This document shows, one piece after another, positions 27,171 to 44,500 of a stretch of DNA of 64,000 nucleotides. The stretch spans positions 4,102,759 to 4,166,758 of the forward strand of contig LR746266.1 in assembly GCA_902729315.2 (NCBI GenBank), written 5' to 3'. The notes under the pieces are model-generated. The model did not search any database. It was not told where the DNA came from and worked only from the letters and a program-made list of their open reading frames with translations. The first letter of the stretch is position 1, and every line of letters begins with the position of its first letter. The translations under genes and the position numbers were made by a program. The DNA is from Spirodela intermedia (lineage: Eukaryota > Streptophyta > Magnoliopsida > Alismatales > Araceae).

Positions 27171-28809
27171 CATGATAAGACATCTTAACTCTCACTTACA
27201 AAGAACACCAAAAATTTTGATTGCTTTACCTCTCACTTAACTATTTCGAATCCCACAAATGGCTTCCCTCTAATATTTACTAATTCTCTTATGTATTACA
27301 AACTGATTTTTATGGAATCAACTGTCCAAATACCTCAAGTTTGCATCCATATAGACTTGGCCCTTCCCAAACCAAATACAACTACTAGCATCTCATGCCT
27401 TTGCCTAAATCACTCTTATCTCACAAGTCAATTACTATAGGACTTGATGGTGAACTAAAACTATGAAAGTAGAATTGATCATTTTGCCAAAATTATTTTG
27501 GAAAAGATGATGTAACATTTTTGCATGTTGTTGATGCATATGGCTGGAATAACTTGATTTTCAAGCTCAGATCTTTATGAAAACAACTTGTCTTCAATAT
27601 AGAACCCTTGTCTCACAAGTGAGAGTTCATCTTTCAATAGTTTTCTAATTTGACTGAATCTCTAACGTTTGAGATCCTTGTTCAAAACTTGTCATTTTTC
27701 AAAAAGCATAGTAATGAATTTTGAACCTTCTAATCTCTTTGTTCCCTTTCCTTTTTGTTAAAATTTAAATGGATGGTTTCTAACATGAGAGAGAACATTG
27801 AGTGTATAAATCAGATCCAAATCATGAAGTTTACTATGACTTTTTATTAAAGTAAGCAACTAATGTGCAATCGTTGAGATGGTGTGTTTGAAATGTGAAA
27901 TATATATTTCATTTTATTATTTTCTTGATGATTTAATCCATGTGACATCTTCAGTAACTTGTCTATCATCATTTAGAAATATTAAACACTGCATAGTTAT
28001 CCATTTAATCATATGTTTATCCTTTCATTTGAAGATGATTTTTTAGTTAATATTTTTTGTTGATAAAAAATTCATAAAGTGACAAATTACTTATTGAAAA
28101 AAAATGTGAGAAATAATAAACATAGGAATTGAGATTTTGACACATTTACAATGTGTAAAAATATTATTTTGGGTCATTTTGAGTTGAATTTAGGTGAAAT
28201 AGTGACTTCACGCCTATTGAGCCTTTGGTTCACTTGAATTGGGTAAAATTAGGCTGCATCATTTGTTCAATCTAAGTTGATATAAAAATAAGCATGTATT
28301 GAAGTTAACTACGAAATTAAATTGTAAGGCATTGTGACACCTCTAAATAGTTATTTTTGACTACCTAGGTCAAAATGTTTTCATCTCTTTTTTGACAATA
28401 GTTTTTGTACTACATCAGTGGGTAAGTTTATTTAACTAATACTTGATTTGATATATTATTTTCAGATAATATGATTTCAAGCTTCATGCATTCTTCCAAT
28501 TCATCATCCTAAAATAATAAAGATGATACTTCAATATATTTGAGGGGCCATCCATGGAATTTTATATCAACATGTTTTTGAATTTAATTTTTCTAGTTAT
28601 TCTGAAAGTAATTTACAAGTTATGTTGATGACATAAAAAAACACAATTGGTTTTGTTTTCAATTGCGGTTCAAAGCAACTTGATAGACTAAAGAAAAATA
28701 AGAATTAACGACATTATCATATTCAAAAGTTGAATATTGTGATGTACTAATAACTGCACAACATATAGTATGAATGTGTATGACCCTAGAGGATGTTAAT
28801 TTTACATAA

Positions 28810-29069
28810 TCAGTACCAATGGTGATCTATTGTGACAAAAAATCAATAATATATATGACTAAGAATTTGGTATTTCATGGAAGAACAAAACACATTGAAA
28901 TTTGTCACTGTTTTATTTGAGATTTAGTCATTACAAATTCTATTGAATTAATTTTTTTTTCAATAGAATTTGATCAAGTGGTGGATGGCTTTACTAAGGT
29001 GTTGACCTACACCAAATTTATTAGATTTAGAGAGTCACTTGGTATTAGACATTTTATATTAAGGGGGAG
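28810..29069 (+). mobile_element. Ty1/copia RNase H C-terminal remnant and polypurine tract
   Basis: The frame reads VIYCDKKSIIYMTKNLVFHG then RTKHIEICHCFI, the usual copia RNase H end (Cys-Asp-Asn-x-Ser-Ala, Asn-Pro-x-Phe-His-x-Arg-Thr-Lys-His-Ile-Glu). It continues with VVDGFTKVLTYTKF and RFRESLGI. Stops and substitutions interrupt it. The polypurine tract aagggggag (29061-29069) directly precedes the 3' LTR. Confidence 0.75.
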
Positions 29070-29334
29070 TGTTGGCATTCAATGCAAAACTAATTGAGTC
29101 AAAAGGGCGACGTGCCAGGTAGGTCACGGATGTAACTTTTAAATATTATTTCTCTCCTTATTTAATGGTACTTGTGACATTTTCAAAATTGATAGTTTTT
29201 TGTGTGCAAAATATTCGCCTTTCTCTTTGGCTCTTCTTCGACCATTCTCGTCCCTAAATCTATCTATTCTCTCCAATTTTACATTCTTACTTTCCTATAA
29301 GCGACAACAAGACCTAGAATTTTAGTCGACATCA
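29070..29334 (+). mobile_element. Copia 3' LTR
   Basis: It begins TGTTGGCATTC immediately after the polypurine tract and ends at about 29334 (gacatca), where F-box homology starts. The left end is well supported. The right end is inferred from the onset of homology and could lie a few bases earlier. No matching 5' LTR was found. Confidence 0.65.
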
Positions 29335-29793
29335 GGGCGACTCATCTTCTTTGGGGCAGTCCCTAGTTCAATGCTCTGCATAGGGATAAAATCCCCCCCC
29401 CATCCTTCCCCCTTGGGGATCTCCGAAAACATGAAGACCTACCTCTAAGGACCCAACTTCAAGATGATGATGTCGGTGGAGCCTCAGTTCACCATGCCGA
29501 GGGAAGATCCGGTGAGCGTCTCTGTCCTCATCGGTGGCAGAGACAACAAGAAGGTGGCCTATGCGTTAGCCAGGCCTTGTTCTACTAGAGCACCTTTAGG
29601 GCACTAGTGTACAATTCCTGAATCTCTTCCCCAGCTACCCTTTCGTGACTTGAGGGCGTGGGTCTCGCTGCTGTTCATGGCCGGGGCGGGGGACGACACC
29701 GCCCAAGTGTTTGGCGTCGAGATCGACTTCAATGATGCTGCGAGCTCCAAGAACGAGGTCCCATGGCTACTTGACGTGCTCGATTGGAAATAA
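29335..29793 (+). pseudogene. Truncated F-box pseudogene (C-terminal part only)
   Basis: This is similar to codons 101-253 of the F-box gene at 14584-15345 and begins directly after the copia LTR. The F-box domain (residues 6-50) is absent. In-frame lesions include CTC-GAA becoming CTC-TAA, a run of extra C near 29393-29403, and several short deletions near 29560-29650. Many CpGs are replaced by TpG or CpA, yet the last codons (ending GATTGGAAATAA) are still readable. It has no independent promoter that I can see. Confidence 0.9.
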
Positions 29794-29934
29794 GCCCTCT
29801 CTCTCTCTATCTCACCCTTGCCTAATTGTAAATAATCAACTCTGTTCTGGATATGACTCTCCTTCGCGAAAGAACTTGTCTATATTATTATCTCTCCTCG
29901 AAGAAATATTACGGCAATCTATCTTCAGTAGATA

Positions 29935-30003
29935 GATCAATAGGTAGGTAGGTAGATGGGCATAAATAGAGAGGGATAGATAGGGATAGAGAGGGATAGA
30001 TAG

Positions 30004-30042
<39 letters not shown>

Positions 30043-30061
30043 TAGACATGCAATGATCGCA

Positions 30062-30112
<51 letters not shown>
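29935..30112. repeat. GGTA / GGGATAGATA minisatellite with GA, CT and TA runs
   Basis: GTAG repeats pass into two copies of a 20-base unit (GGGATAGATA plus GGGATAGAGA) at about 29975-30012. A GA run, then a CT run and a TA run (about 30063-30112) follow. It lies in the beta-glucosidase B upstream spacer. The matching spacer of copy A has a different microsatellite at this place. Confidence 0.85.
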
Positions 30113-30116
<4 letters not shown>

Positions 30117-30613
30117 GCCACAGGAGCGAACCAAATCGACGAGCCAGGGTTTGACTTTTTATTTGGTTATTTAATTATTCATGTTTCATATCAAGATTCC
30201 TCGGTGGTGTCGATAGTCGTCGACGTACAAATTTCCCAGACCGAGTCAACGATCTTGGTGGGGATGTCTCTTGACAGAATGTTGACGCGTCCTATGGCCA
30301 AGTTGTGCTAGTAGGAGAACGAACAAGATCACGGGAAGGGATAGGGCATATGAGGAAGGAGGAAGCTACTGAATGTGAAGGCGTGTGAAACAGAGACTTG
30401 TTTCCCAGCGAGGGCACTTTGTCTCGCTGTTCGTTGTCTCTCTCCCTCTAGATCCCCCACGCTAGGTTCCGACTCTCGTGTTTATCTTTTTCTCCTCTCG
30501 TTGTGCCTCTCTTCTTCCCTTCTACTCAACCCCACACTTGTCTCTCATCGTTCTCTCTACATATCTCCTGCGAACCTTCATTCCCACTACACTTCGGAAA
30601 AGTTTGGGTGGCC

Positions 30614-34064
<3,451 letters not shown>

Positions 34065-34786
34065 TGCCCGTGAAGGAAATTTGGGTTGTCGTTTTTTTTA
34101 CTCTGTGGGATTTATTTTTTTTACAATTATTGCACGAAATTATAAAAAAAAATCCTGCCTTTGGCGGGAATCATATGCGGCACGCGTGTAGTATAAAAAA
34201 TAATATATTTCATAATAATATGGAGTTGTGGACGTACATTGGACAAGTCAAGTCTGATTTTCCCGCTCGATATCAATGAAGAATATTTATGATACCAACC
34301 ATCCCGTAGTTCAACTTTCTGTGTCGGGTCTGGTGAGGCCCAATTTGACTAGTTCTGGGTCCGGCCCGTTAGCGTGGAAGGTCGGATTGCGCAGTTTGGG
34401 ATCGCTTCGGGGGGGGGGGGGATCAGATCCCGTGACGGAGAGGGTCCACGTCGTCCTCCCCGGGAAGGTCTACGGGGCGAGTGGTGGAGTAAACCGACGC
34501 CGATACGTCGTCTGGCTCGATTTTTTTCCCATTTTCGCCCAATAAAAGGTTACGGTCTTCTCGTCGCGACCCTCCACGCCCGCCCCGTCACGCCGGGGAA
34601 TTTGTTTCCCCGCCATTTCCTGACAGGAGTTGGTGTCTCCCCATCGCCGCGGTGAAATTAGGGCTTCTGGCGATCGCGTGGAACCCTAATTGCCCCTGGC
34701 AGTAGCAAAATTCGCGGTCTCCGAGTTGCGAATCGATCATGGTCTGCGGTTCAAGGTTAGCTGGGATTCTTGTGTCGGAGTGATCT
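34065..34786 (+). promoter_or_regulatory. SCC2 upstream region and 5' leader
   Basis: This GC-rich stretch contains GGCCCAA (about 34337), other GGCCC motifs, a G run at about 34410-34421 and CpG-rich sequence up to the ATG. Its decayed duplicate is at 19555-21410, so the segment carried by the duplication included the SCC2 promoter. I cannot fix the transcription start. Confidence 0.5.
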
Positions 34787-37700
34787 ATGGAGAGGGCGTG
34801 CAGGCTCTCCAATGCTACTTATTGGGAGATCACGCCTTCTCTTCCCCTGCCCTCGCTCCCGGTGTCCTGCGGCGCGCGGAGTCAGAGGCTGCTTCTGTCC
34901 GAAGAGACTATCGGCGGTGGAACCAGGTCTGTCGACCGGAAAGAGGTTCTCGAGAATGCCAGTAGGATCGCAGATCTCCTTAGGGATTGCGACGTCTCCT
35001 ACCTGTAAGCTTTTATCCATTACATCTGTTTTCTCTTCACTTGTCAAGGGGAATTCTCTCACTTCAATGCTAACCGGTGTTTGCTGATGAAAGTAGCGGG
35101 ACTTCAACTATAGTGCGCGAATACATGGTATTCCTTTTCTGACTGAATACTGTATTGCCGCAGAAATGTGAAAGAAGAACAGGAAGCGACTTTCATTGAT
35201 TTTGCAGAGTGTCCGAGGCTCTACTCTGAAGTTCTCAGATATAACTCGGGAGCATTCGAGTATTCAGTTCCTGGTACGTAACTTGACTACGCACGATGGA
35301 CGGGCTTGCCTTTCGCTATTCCAATTTTTTTGTGACGTCTGCGGAAACCCTATCAAATGCACACAGTCAACTTGATCCTCAACACACCAAATTGTGAAAC
35401 TAAAACGCGCGTCTAGTCTCAGCACTTTGACGAACATAATTTGTGCAGAGGGATATGGACTTTGTGGTGGATTATTGGATTCGTACTCATAAAGGTTATA
35501 TTCATAAAGAGCTGGGAGATAAATATGCCGTTTCCCCATTAATTAACGACCTATCGAAAGACCTTTAGGTACTAGTAATTTTTGGACATAAGCTGTATAT
35601 TATGCATGATCAGCATTCCCATGGAGATCCATTTTGTCTTCCGCTTGCTAATTATCACAAAATTTAACACAATTAAGTTCTACATTATCGTTTACTATAT
35701 TTAAAAAATAAATGGCATGGATTTTTTAACATATATTTTACACAGGTGAAGGAAAACTTGTTTTGGTTGATACTTTTTTAGTATGCAATGATAGTGTGAT
35801 TTATCCATTCAAAATATATTTTTTTCTTGTATGCATCATTTTTCATCAAGATAATTATCTAATATTATATGTGACTGAAGGTTTAAATTTTATCTAACAA
35901 TTATTTGTAATCCTATATCGTAATCAAACAGGCAGCGTTGTTGTACTAGTTGAGAATATAAAACATTGCAATTTATTGTTCTATATGTTTTGAGAACAAT
36001 AAATACGGTTTATGGATTTTCTGCATCTAGATTTGTTTTATTGGAAAGTGATAGAAAATCTTAGATTTTCCATCTTCTCTATTTTTTTGGAGAAATAATG
36101 TGGTTACCTTTGGTTATTTACCTTATACATCTTTGGACAATCGGGGGGGATAAAAATAGGATGATAGAAAGCGGAGAGAAACTCATTTTCCCCTTCACAC
36201 ATTTCAGAGGCCATTGTATTTAGTGCGGATTGGGTAATGTATAAATCCTGAGCGATGGAAAGGGACCAAAATCTGTGCTTGCAAGTTAAACGATTGACAG
36301 AATAGGAGATTTCTATTTTCTGTCTTATGCTGTTCTATATCAAGAAAAGTAGACGACATTATGATGCATTCCCATCAGTTATTGTTTCTGAAAATCTTAA
36401 TTGGATTTTTTTCTTCGATCTCCTATTCTGCCTCCTATCACTTTGACATTGCACAATAGTCGAAAGATCTTTCTCTGAGGATTTTCTTCTCTACATATTT
36501 CGTAGTTTCCTTGATATAGTGGATATATTTTGGTAGATAAAAAAATAAATTCCGGGGTGATATAATGGAATAATCAAACAGCAATGTTATCCTTGACTGT
36601 ACAATACTTTGTGTTCCTTTTTAATACTACTTTGTAATATAATGATAAAATTCATGAAGAAAACAGATTAATGTGTAATGGTAAAAAGTAAGTGACTCTG
36701 TACTTCATCTCAGGATACGATTTTTGCTGCGAAAGTAGTTGTCATTGCGGCAATTTTTCTACCTTAGTCCTTCTTTATTCATTGAACTTGTTATTTGTTT
36801 GATTAAAAAACTTGGCACTGTTGAACGTACGAATTTTCCAATTGCATATTTTAGCTGTATTCCATCTCAGGATATGATTTTGCTGTGAAAGTAGTTGTCA
36901 TTGCGGAAATTTCTCTTAGTCCTTCTTTCTATTTATTCATTGTAATTGTTATTTGTTTGATTAAAAAACTTGGCGCTGTTGAACATACGAATTCTCCAAA
37001 TGCATATTTGAGCTGTAATCATGCTCGATTTGTTTTATTATCTATGCATTATCAGTTATGGGTGAGAATGGTTGAACATGCTTATTTTACCTTCATCTTA
37101 ATTGGTATTTTCAGGTTTCTCAGAGTCTATTAAAGAGAAGATATACAATGATTCAGTCCCAGGAAAGAAACCCTTTGAACAGAATGGGTTTTCTGTTGTT
37201 CAAACACAAAAAGCCTACGGAGAAAATGTTAACAACCAGTTTGGGAGGAATCTTGTTAATGTAAGTGTTATTGATCTGCCTTTTATTCTTTTATTCATAT
37301 TTGACTATTTACTCAGTAACATTTGATATCAAAGGACCCAGCAACTGATGCTGGTTCGAGGAAACCAAAAGTCAAGAAGAAAGAACTCGAATCCATATCT
37401 TTATCAACAACTGAGGTACCTGATTATCAAGGTTCGTTTTTTTATTGCATTATACCTTGTTTGTTCCTTCATACTTATTTTTCATTCAGATTGATGTCTT
37501 ATCTTTTGTCACAGAAATCATCAGAGGCTTTTGTGAGACAGTGGACGATTTCTGTGGGAGGGCAGAAATATCTTCTTGTGGTCAAGATATGGGGACTGAA
37601 GGGGCTTCTCTTCCCCTGACCGATATTAAAATTATGTTGAATGAAATAAACGCTATACGCGAGAAGAAACTATTGCATTTAATACCCGTTGATGCATTTA

Positions 37701-38504
37701 CAAGACTTCTAAATGTTCTAGATCATCAAATTAAATGTGGACAAGGATTATCTGTTGATGAAGCGGAAAACGTAAGCTGGTTTCTCCTCCTCTAGACCTC
37801 CACTCTGCATTAGATTAATCTATCGGTTCCTTTGTAGTTATTAATTCTCACGCTAGTTTTTTACGGTACATGCAAGTCCTGTTTGATTTCGGGCTGTCGT
37901 TTAGTGAATGCGTTAATCTTAGATATAACTTTTTAGAATTTTGTTTATTGGCTCATAAATGGGTCTTCACTCAAGTGGATAGAAAATGATAAGTTGGAGT
38001 CATCGTTTGCATATTTTACTTCGTAGGGCAGGATATGAGTTGTAGGCCATTAGGATTGGCATTAAGTGGGAGAAAATTGGATCAGGCTTCACATTTGATA
38101 TTGGGTTCCCAACTGAATAAGTAAATTCTGTAGGACAATTGATGGAAAGTTTTTTTTTTGGTGTAAGTGGATTGTATCACGTATGCATTCACTATAGGAG
38201 GATAATCCACAGATATAAAGTCTTGAAATTCGTGAAAAGTTTGAAAGTGAAGCTCGATCTTTTTCAAATGCTTTGTTGGAAAGCAGATTAGCAACTGTGT
38301 TTTTGTTATCTCTTTGATTAATTCCCTAGAAAAGAGGATTTATAAGGGTGGGAAAATTGCTATTGTTGTCTAGGCTATTGGTTTTTTTTTTCTAGAACCA
38401 TCATCAAATGAAAGGATCAATGTGTGGAAAATCCTTATTTAACTCTACTGGCTGCTGGAGCTTGACACAAGGATTGTATACCCCAGGAACAGCCATGCTC
38501 GGGG

Positions 38505-38540
<36 letters not shown>

Positions 38541-41500
38541 TAAGCAGACCTCTAGAATGGCTGCTGAGATGAACTGCTTTTATAATTTCGACACACTTTC
38601 TCCACTGCTATCTTCCCTGTAAACTTTTATGTTGTGTCATCACCTGTTATGGACTCTCCTGGGCGTACATTGTTATTGCTGGGAGATGTTCTTCCCACGC
38701 TCAAAAACAATAGAAAAAGTTTCGTTCTCTCTCCCCTCCCCTACTCCCTCTCCCGCCCTTGAATAAATTTATTTTATCTCTTTCCTCTTTTTTCAGTAGA
38801 ATGAGTCATCATTTCTGACATATGCTTCACATTCCATTTATGTTAATCCATCCCTTTCTTCATTTTTCTTTTTAATTTATTTTTGTTTTACTTGTGTCCA
38901 ATGCACTGTCATCTTTAATTTATTGTCTTTTGAATGGGCCATGCTCATACAAAAGTTTATTTATCCATGCAATATTTTTGTTGTGTCAATTAGAAGTACT
39001 TTTTATTATTTACATGAGATTTTTAGTTTACCGTGAAATGTTCTGCCTCATTTGTTGTTGATTTCTTTTAATAGTGTCACTGGTTCTAAGACATTGATGG
39101 AAGGATTTTAACTGATGAACTCTTTGTCATTGTTTCTTTATCATTGAGGAGCTATCTCCCCCTTGTTTTTTTAAGATGTCATCTCAAAAGTTTGAAGTTT
39201 TGTTCATTTTACTGAATGATCAATCCCTTTTCATTTTAATGATATTTCCCAGGCCGATGTGGATGCTGTGTCGCTGGTTTTTTGTGCTCTGGAGTCTACA
39301 TATGCTGCCCTAGCTATTATGACACATCATGGTATGCCAAAGCAGCTGTACAAGGATGAAGTACGTGCTAGCCTCTTTCCCATATTTTGGTGTGTAGCTC
39401 TTCGTTTCTTACACCACACTGTGTCGGTGTTTCCTTCTGTGGTGAAATTTAAAAGTTTCAATATACTTTTAGTGTATGCCATATTTTTTTCGTAACTTTG
39501 ATTTGATAATGTCCCTTGTCAGATGATTGAACGAATTCTTGATTTTTCACGGCATCAAATTATGGAAGTAATGGCAGCTTTTGACCCATCATATCGTGCC
39601 ATTCATAAACCCAATGAAAGTGTTGCTTTGGACGGTATGGTTCACCACCATGTTTAGCTTCTTTACTTGGTTACGTGTTATTGGTTGTGTGGATATTTTT
39701 AGTGAAATAATGGACGAGGTCCGGGACTCAGAAACTTAGCCATCAGTGGTGAGCTAGTTGTCATATCTGGTTGAATTTAGGGGCTAGTGCTTTCAGTCAG
39801 GATAGGACCTCGAAGAGTGTGCTCTGTATGTTTTCTTCTGTTGCCAAGCATGTACGACTGCACTAAAATGGTCCTTGCTATAGTTATAAGAGAATAAATA
39901 AAGAGAATGATTTGTCGTTACTTATTCATTTTGTTCTGGGCAATGAATGCCAATGCTGACTTGTAGGTGGTTATATCTATCCATGTTCTCCTCCAGTCAG
40001 TTTCTGTTTGAGTCACGTCTTCAGATGCTATTACTAGTGTGTCATAATCGTTCTGGGATTTGTAGACCACGAGTCGTATCCCCCTTGTATTGAAATTTGT
40101 AGACCTGCATGATATGTCCTTGCATTGGGCATCATCTGAGTTTGAAATCACTGTTCTTTGATGCCACATACGTCTATTTTTCTTTCTTTTTTAGGTGATG
40201 ACGATGAAGAGGATGAGGCGGCTGATCTTGGTTCAGCAGGCAAGAAACGTAGGAATACAAGGATAGCTAAAGTGAAGAAGGCATCTGGGAACAAGTGTGG
40301 CCATATTATTACTTGATTATTTATGACTTTGTATGAATTTCCATGCCATTATTTGTTTTTATCTAAATTCAGAATGCGGTGACCCCTAATTTGTACTGGT
40401 TTCGATTTCTTAGGGTATCCACAGCCGTCTCCACTGTACTTCAGAAACTTTGCTCAATACTTGGTTTTCTGAAGGATCTATTGACCGTGGAGAGATTATC
40501 AGATAGCTGTATACTTCAACTGATAAGGACTAGCTTTTCAACATTCTTGGTGGATAATATTCAAATCCTGCAACTAAAGGCTATCATTTTGATCTGCACG
40601 GTATGCATCTCATATTTCTATATGGTGTTGTCAGTGGCTGGGATCTTTTCACCATATTCACAGTCGTGCCTTTTCATTTTTCTGTGCTCGATGACAGGTG
40701 TTTGGTTCATATACGCAACATAGAAACTTTATAATAGATGAAACACTTCAGCTTCTAAGGAAGTTGCCATGTTCAAAACGTGCCATCAGAACTTACCTTC
40801 TACCTGATGAAGAACAGAAGCAGATTCAAATGATAACTGCCTTGCTAATTCATTTGGTTCAATACTGTGCTGACCTTCCTGAGACAGTTAAATCAAAAAT
40901 AACTTATAATTCACTCCATGATATTTCAATTAATGCGAATTTCCCGACTAAATGTTATGAAGCTGCCACTGAGGCATGTTGCCTTTTCTGGACAAACGTC
41001 CTTCAACGTCTCACTACTGCAAAAGCTCAGGATATATCAGAGTCAAAAATGATTTTGGAAAACCTCGTGATGGATTTGCTGACAACGCTGAATTTACCGG
41101 AGTATCCAGCTTCTGCATCAATTCTTGAGGTAAAGACAACAAGCTTCTTACGCAGTAAGGTGCACATTATATTTTGTTTACTTATGCTATAATTGCAGGT
41201 ACTTTGTGTCTTACTTCTTCAAAATGCTGGGCTGAAATCCAAAGACATTTCTGCAAGATGCATGGCTGTTGATCTTCTTGGAACAGTCGCTGCTAGGTTG
41301 AAACATGATGCAGTTGTCTGCAGCAGGGATAAGTTTTGGATTGTACAGGAGCTTTTTGATGAAAGTAATGACAATACTAATGAGGCAAAAGATATTTGTC
41401 ATGTTTGTCTTGAGGGGAGAGGTGCAAAGACCGTCATTGTTTGTCATTTTTGTCAAAGATGTTTTCATGTAGAGTGCCTTGGATTTACTGGGCGAGAATT

Positions 41501-44500
41501 GCTTCGTGATTGGTCTTGTCACATTTGCCTCTGCAAAAAGCAGCTCACAGTTCTACAATCATCCTTCAAGTCCAACTGCAAGAATGATGATTTAGGCGGT
41601 GCGAGTCTGACAGGCAGCTCCTATGGGACTCCATACCCCATTTCTTCCTTGGAAATCGTTCAACAAGTGCTTTTGAATTACCTACAAGAAAATTCTTTGA
41701 CTGACGATATACATCTGTATACTCGCTGGTTAGTTAACTTCCAAGCTGAGCTATTTTTCTTTTCAACGATTTCGGCCTTTGCAGCGAAATTTCTGTCGTT
41801 TCTTATGCAGGTTCTATCTCTGCCTATGGTATAAGGATGATCCTCACTGTCAAGACAAAATACTTTACTATCTCTCTAGACTGAAGTCTAAAGCAATTCT
41901 ACGAGATTTTGGTTCCTCATCATTTTTGTCAAGGAAATGGGCTAAAAAGCTATCTCTATCACTTGGGCAAAAAAACTCTTTTTCTAGAGGATTTGATAAG
42001 ATTTTATCGCTTCTTCTGGTAACTTTTTACTTTTTCTTCCCCCATTTACTTCGATGTGCTTTAATGATTCATTTGAAAAATGTATCACGGTTACTGTTTC
42101 TGATGTAAATATCTGCAGGCAAGTTTAAGGGAGAACTCTCCTGTTCTTAGGGCCAAGGCCTTGCGTGCGGTGAGGAAAAAAATCTAAATTATTGGTACAC
42201 TGGATTCAATGGTTGACTTGATTCCAGTTCTGAGTTATAATATTCTAGTTATCTGATTCATGCTTAGGTTAGTGCGATAGTTGAGGCCGATCCTGAGGTT
42301 TTATGTGACAAACGTGTCCAATCTGCTGTCGAAGGGAGGTTTTGCGACTCAGCAATATCTGTTCGTGAGGCTGCGTTAGAACTTGTTGGTAGACATATTG
42401 CAACTCATCCTGATGTTGCCTTGAAGGTGTGCAGGATTCTGAAACTTATCACCTCTCTGATATTTATGCATTGAAACCGCTTAATATTGGCTTGCTATTT
42501 CTTTCAGTACTTTGATAAGGTTGCAGAGAGAATCAAGGATACTGGAGTTAGTGTGCGGAAGAGAGCTATGAAAATTATTCGTGATATGTGCATTTCTAAT
42601 ACCAGTTTTTCGGAGATGACACGTGCATTTATGGAGATTATTTCACGTGTTAGTGACGATGAATCCAGCATACAGGTATATGTCAGAGCTCTGAGTTTCT
42701 TTTAGCTGATTAATAATCTGAAATTTTATGATCGATAATCTGTCATGAAGTATCCGATTTTTTATGATTAGCTATATCCTGCTTCCTACATCATCTATGA
42801 CGAGCCTGGGTAAATTGTTTTGAAAAGTTTACATCTGTTTAGATGGTCTTATATTTCATACTTTTCAACGACCATCATCTACGGAATGTTTTAAATGTTT
42901 TAGCTATATCCTTTTCCGGCTTAAATGTTTTAAATACTTTTCAACGACCATCATCTACGGAATGTTTTATTTTTTTGAAGGTTACTTAGATATATGTTGA
43001 TTACTGGAGTACCCACGCTGCTATATAATCGGCAATCGAAATTTGATGTCCCCTGGATCAAGAAAGACAGAGAAAACCCAAGAAAATAAGCACAACAATG
43101 ATGATTATAGAACAATGTGCTATACCTCTGACGTTCAACTGAAAGAAGTCCACAAAAACTTATCTATTAACCTGTAAACTATGTATCTTCTTATTTTTTA
43201 TGCAGGACTTTTCTATTTGATACACACTATAAACTAGTCACCTTCTACTTAGACTATGCTGCTGACCTAATTTTGGGCAACTAGTTAAGACACCGATGCT
43301 TTCTATCCTGTTATCTTAGTGTAATTTTCTCTTCAGGTCATCTTTGAGAGTTCCTCTATCTGCTGCCACTGTCAGTTAGTTAGTTCATGTGACTAGATAG
43401 CAGAAGCCGAACACTATTGCCTCTTGTAGATGGCTGGAAGACATTATTTAACTTGCCGGCCTTGGGGTTTTTGACAAACATTATGCTTTATTAAGAATAT
43501 GGAGAATACCGTTTCTTGTCTTTACTCCTGCTGAGTTGGGAACCTCAAACCTTAGAGGTCAACTCTAGTGATAGTGACCTGGGGATCTTTTCGAACGTGA
43601 TGGGTGATGGATCAATATCTTGCAACGTTATTGGCTCGTTGTTGTCTTTCAGATGGGTCCTGAATTGGATGCGTGCGTCTGTTTAACTGGTTGTAGATGA
43701 TCCCAGCAATGCAGACCTTCGTTGCCTTGGCCTGGGATAATTTGGATGTATCCATCGTAGTGTTTTCTTCTTCACTATCTCAGTATCTAGAGCTTCTCCT
43801 CCTCCTCAGTCAGCAAATGAATAGAGGGTTTTTTTGGGGTAGGGGAGGGGAGTGGGGGAGCGCCTTAAACCTCATATTCCCTGTGCTCGATGGTTAAATT
43901 TTTTGGAGAACCCCTATTCAGTCTCTGTAATCTGGCTAAGGTTTTTTTGAGCGTGGTACTTTATTAGAACTGAATAATATATGTTGTATTGCCTTTTTAA
44001 AATGTTTTTATTATTGTTTATTTACCATTGAACTGCCTTTTTGGCTATCTTTAACAGAATATTTAACTATTTTACAGGACCTAGTATGCAAGACATTTTA
44101 TGAATTTTGGTTTGAAGAACCCTCTGGCACCCAGACACAGTTTGCCAGAGATGGTAGTTGTGTACCATTGGAGGTGGCAAGGAAAACTGAACAGATCGTT
44201 AATCTTCTGAGAAAGATCCCCAATCATCAACTTCTTGTCACTGTTATTAGGCGCAACTTAGCCCTTGATTTTCTCCCGCAGTCAGCGAAAGCCAGCGGGG
44301 TTAATGCTGGTTTAATTGCTCAAGTGCGCAAGCGATGTGAACTGATGTGCAAGCATTTGTTGGAAAGAATTTTGCAGGTCGGATTCCTGCTTGAGATGAT
44401 AACAATCATTTTGTACATTTTGAATAATACGACTTATCTGCAGTTCAATTAATTTTGCAGCTAGAGGAGACAAGTAACATAGAGGTGGAGTTGATAACAT

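Larger units (their letters stand above)
21591..29069 (+). mobile_element. AT-rich, degenerate Ty1/copia retrotransposon region
   Basis: This 7.5-kb AT-rich block has stops in all frames and lies between the SCC2 fragment and the F-box pseudogene. Two parts are recognisable in the plus orientation: a gag-like remnant (about 24560-24910) and the RNase H end of pol (about 28810-29055), followed by a polypurine tract and 3' LTR. I could not find the 5' LTR or readable protease, integrase and RT. The rest may be nested or rearranged elements. The missing first 100 codons of the duplicated F-box gene were not found here. Confidence 0.6.
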
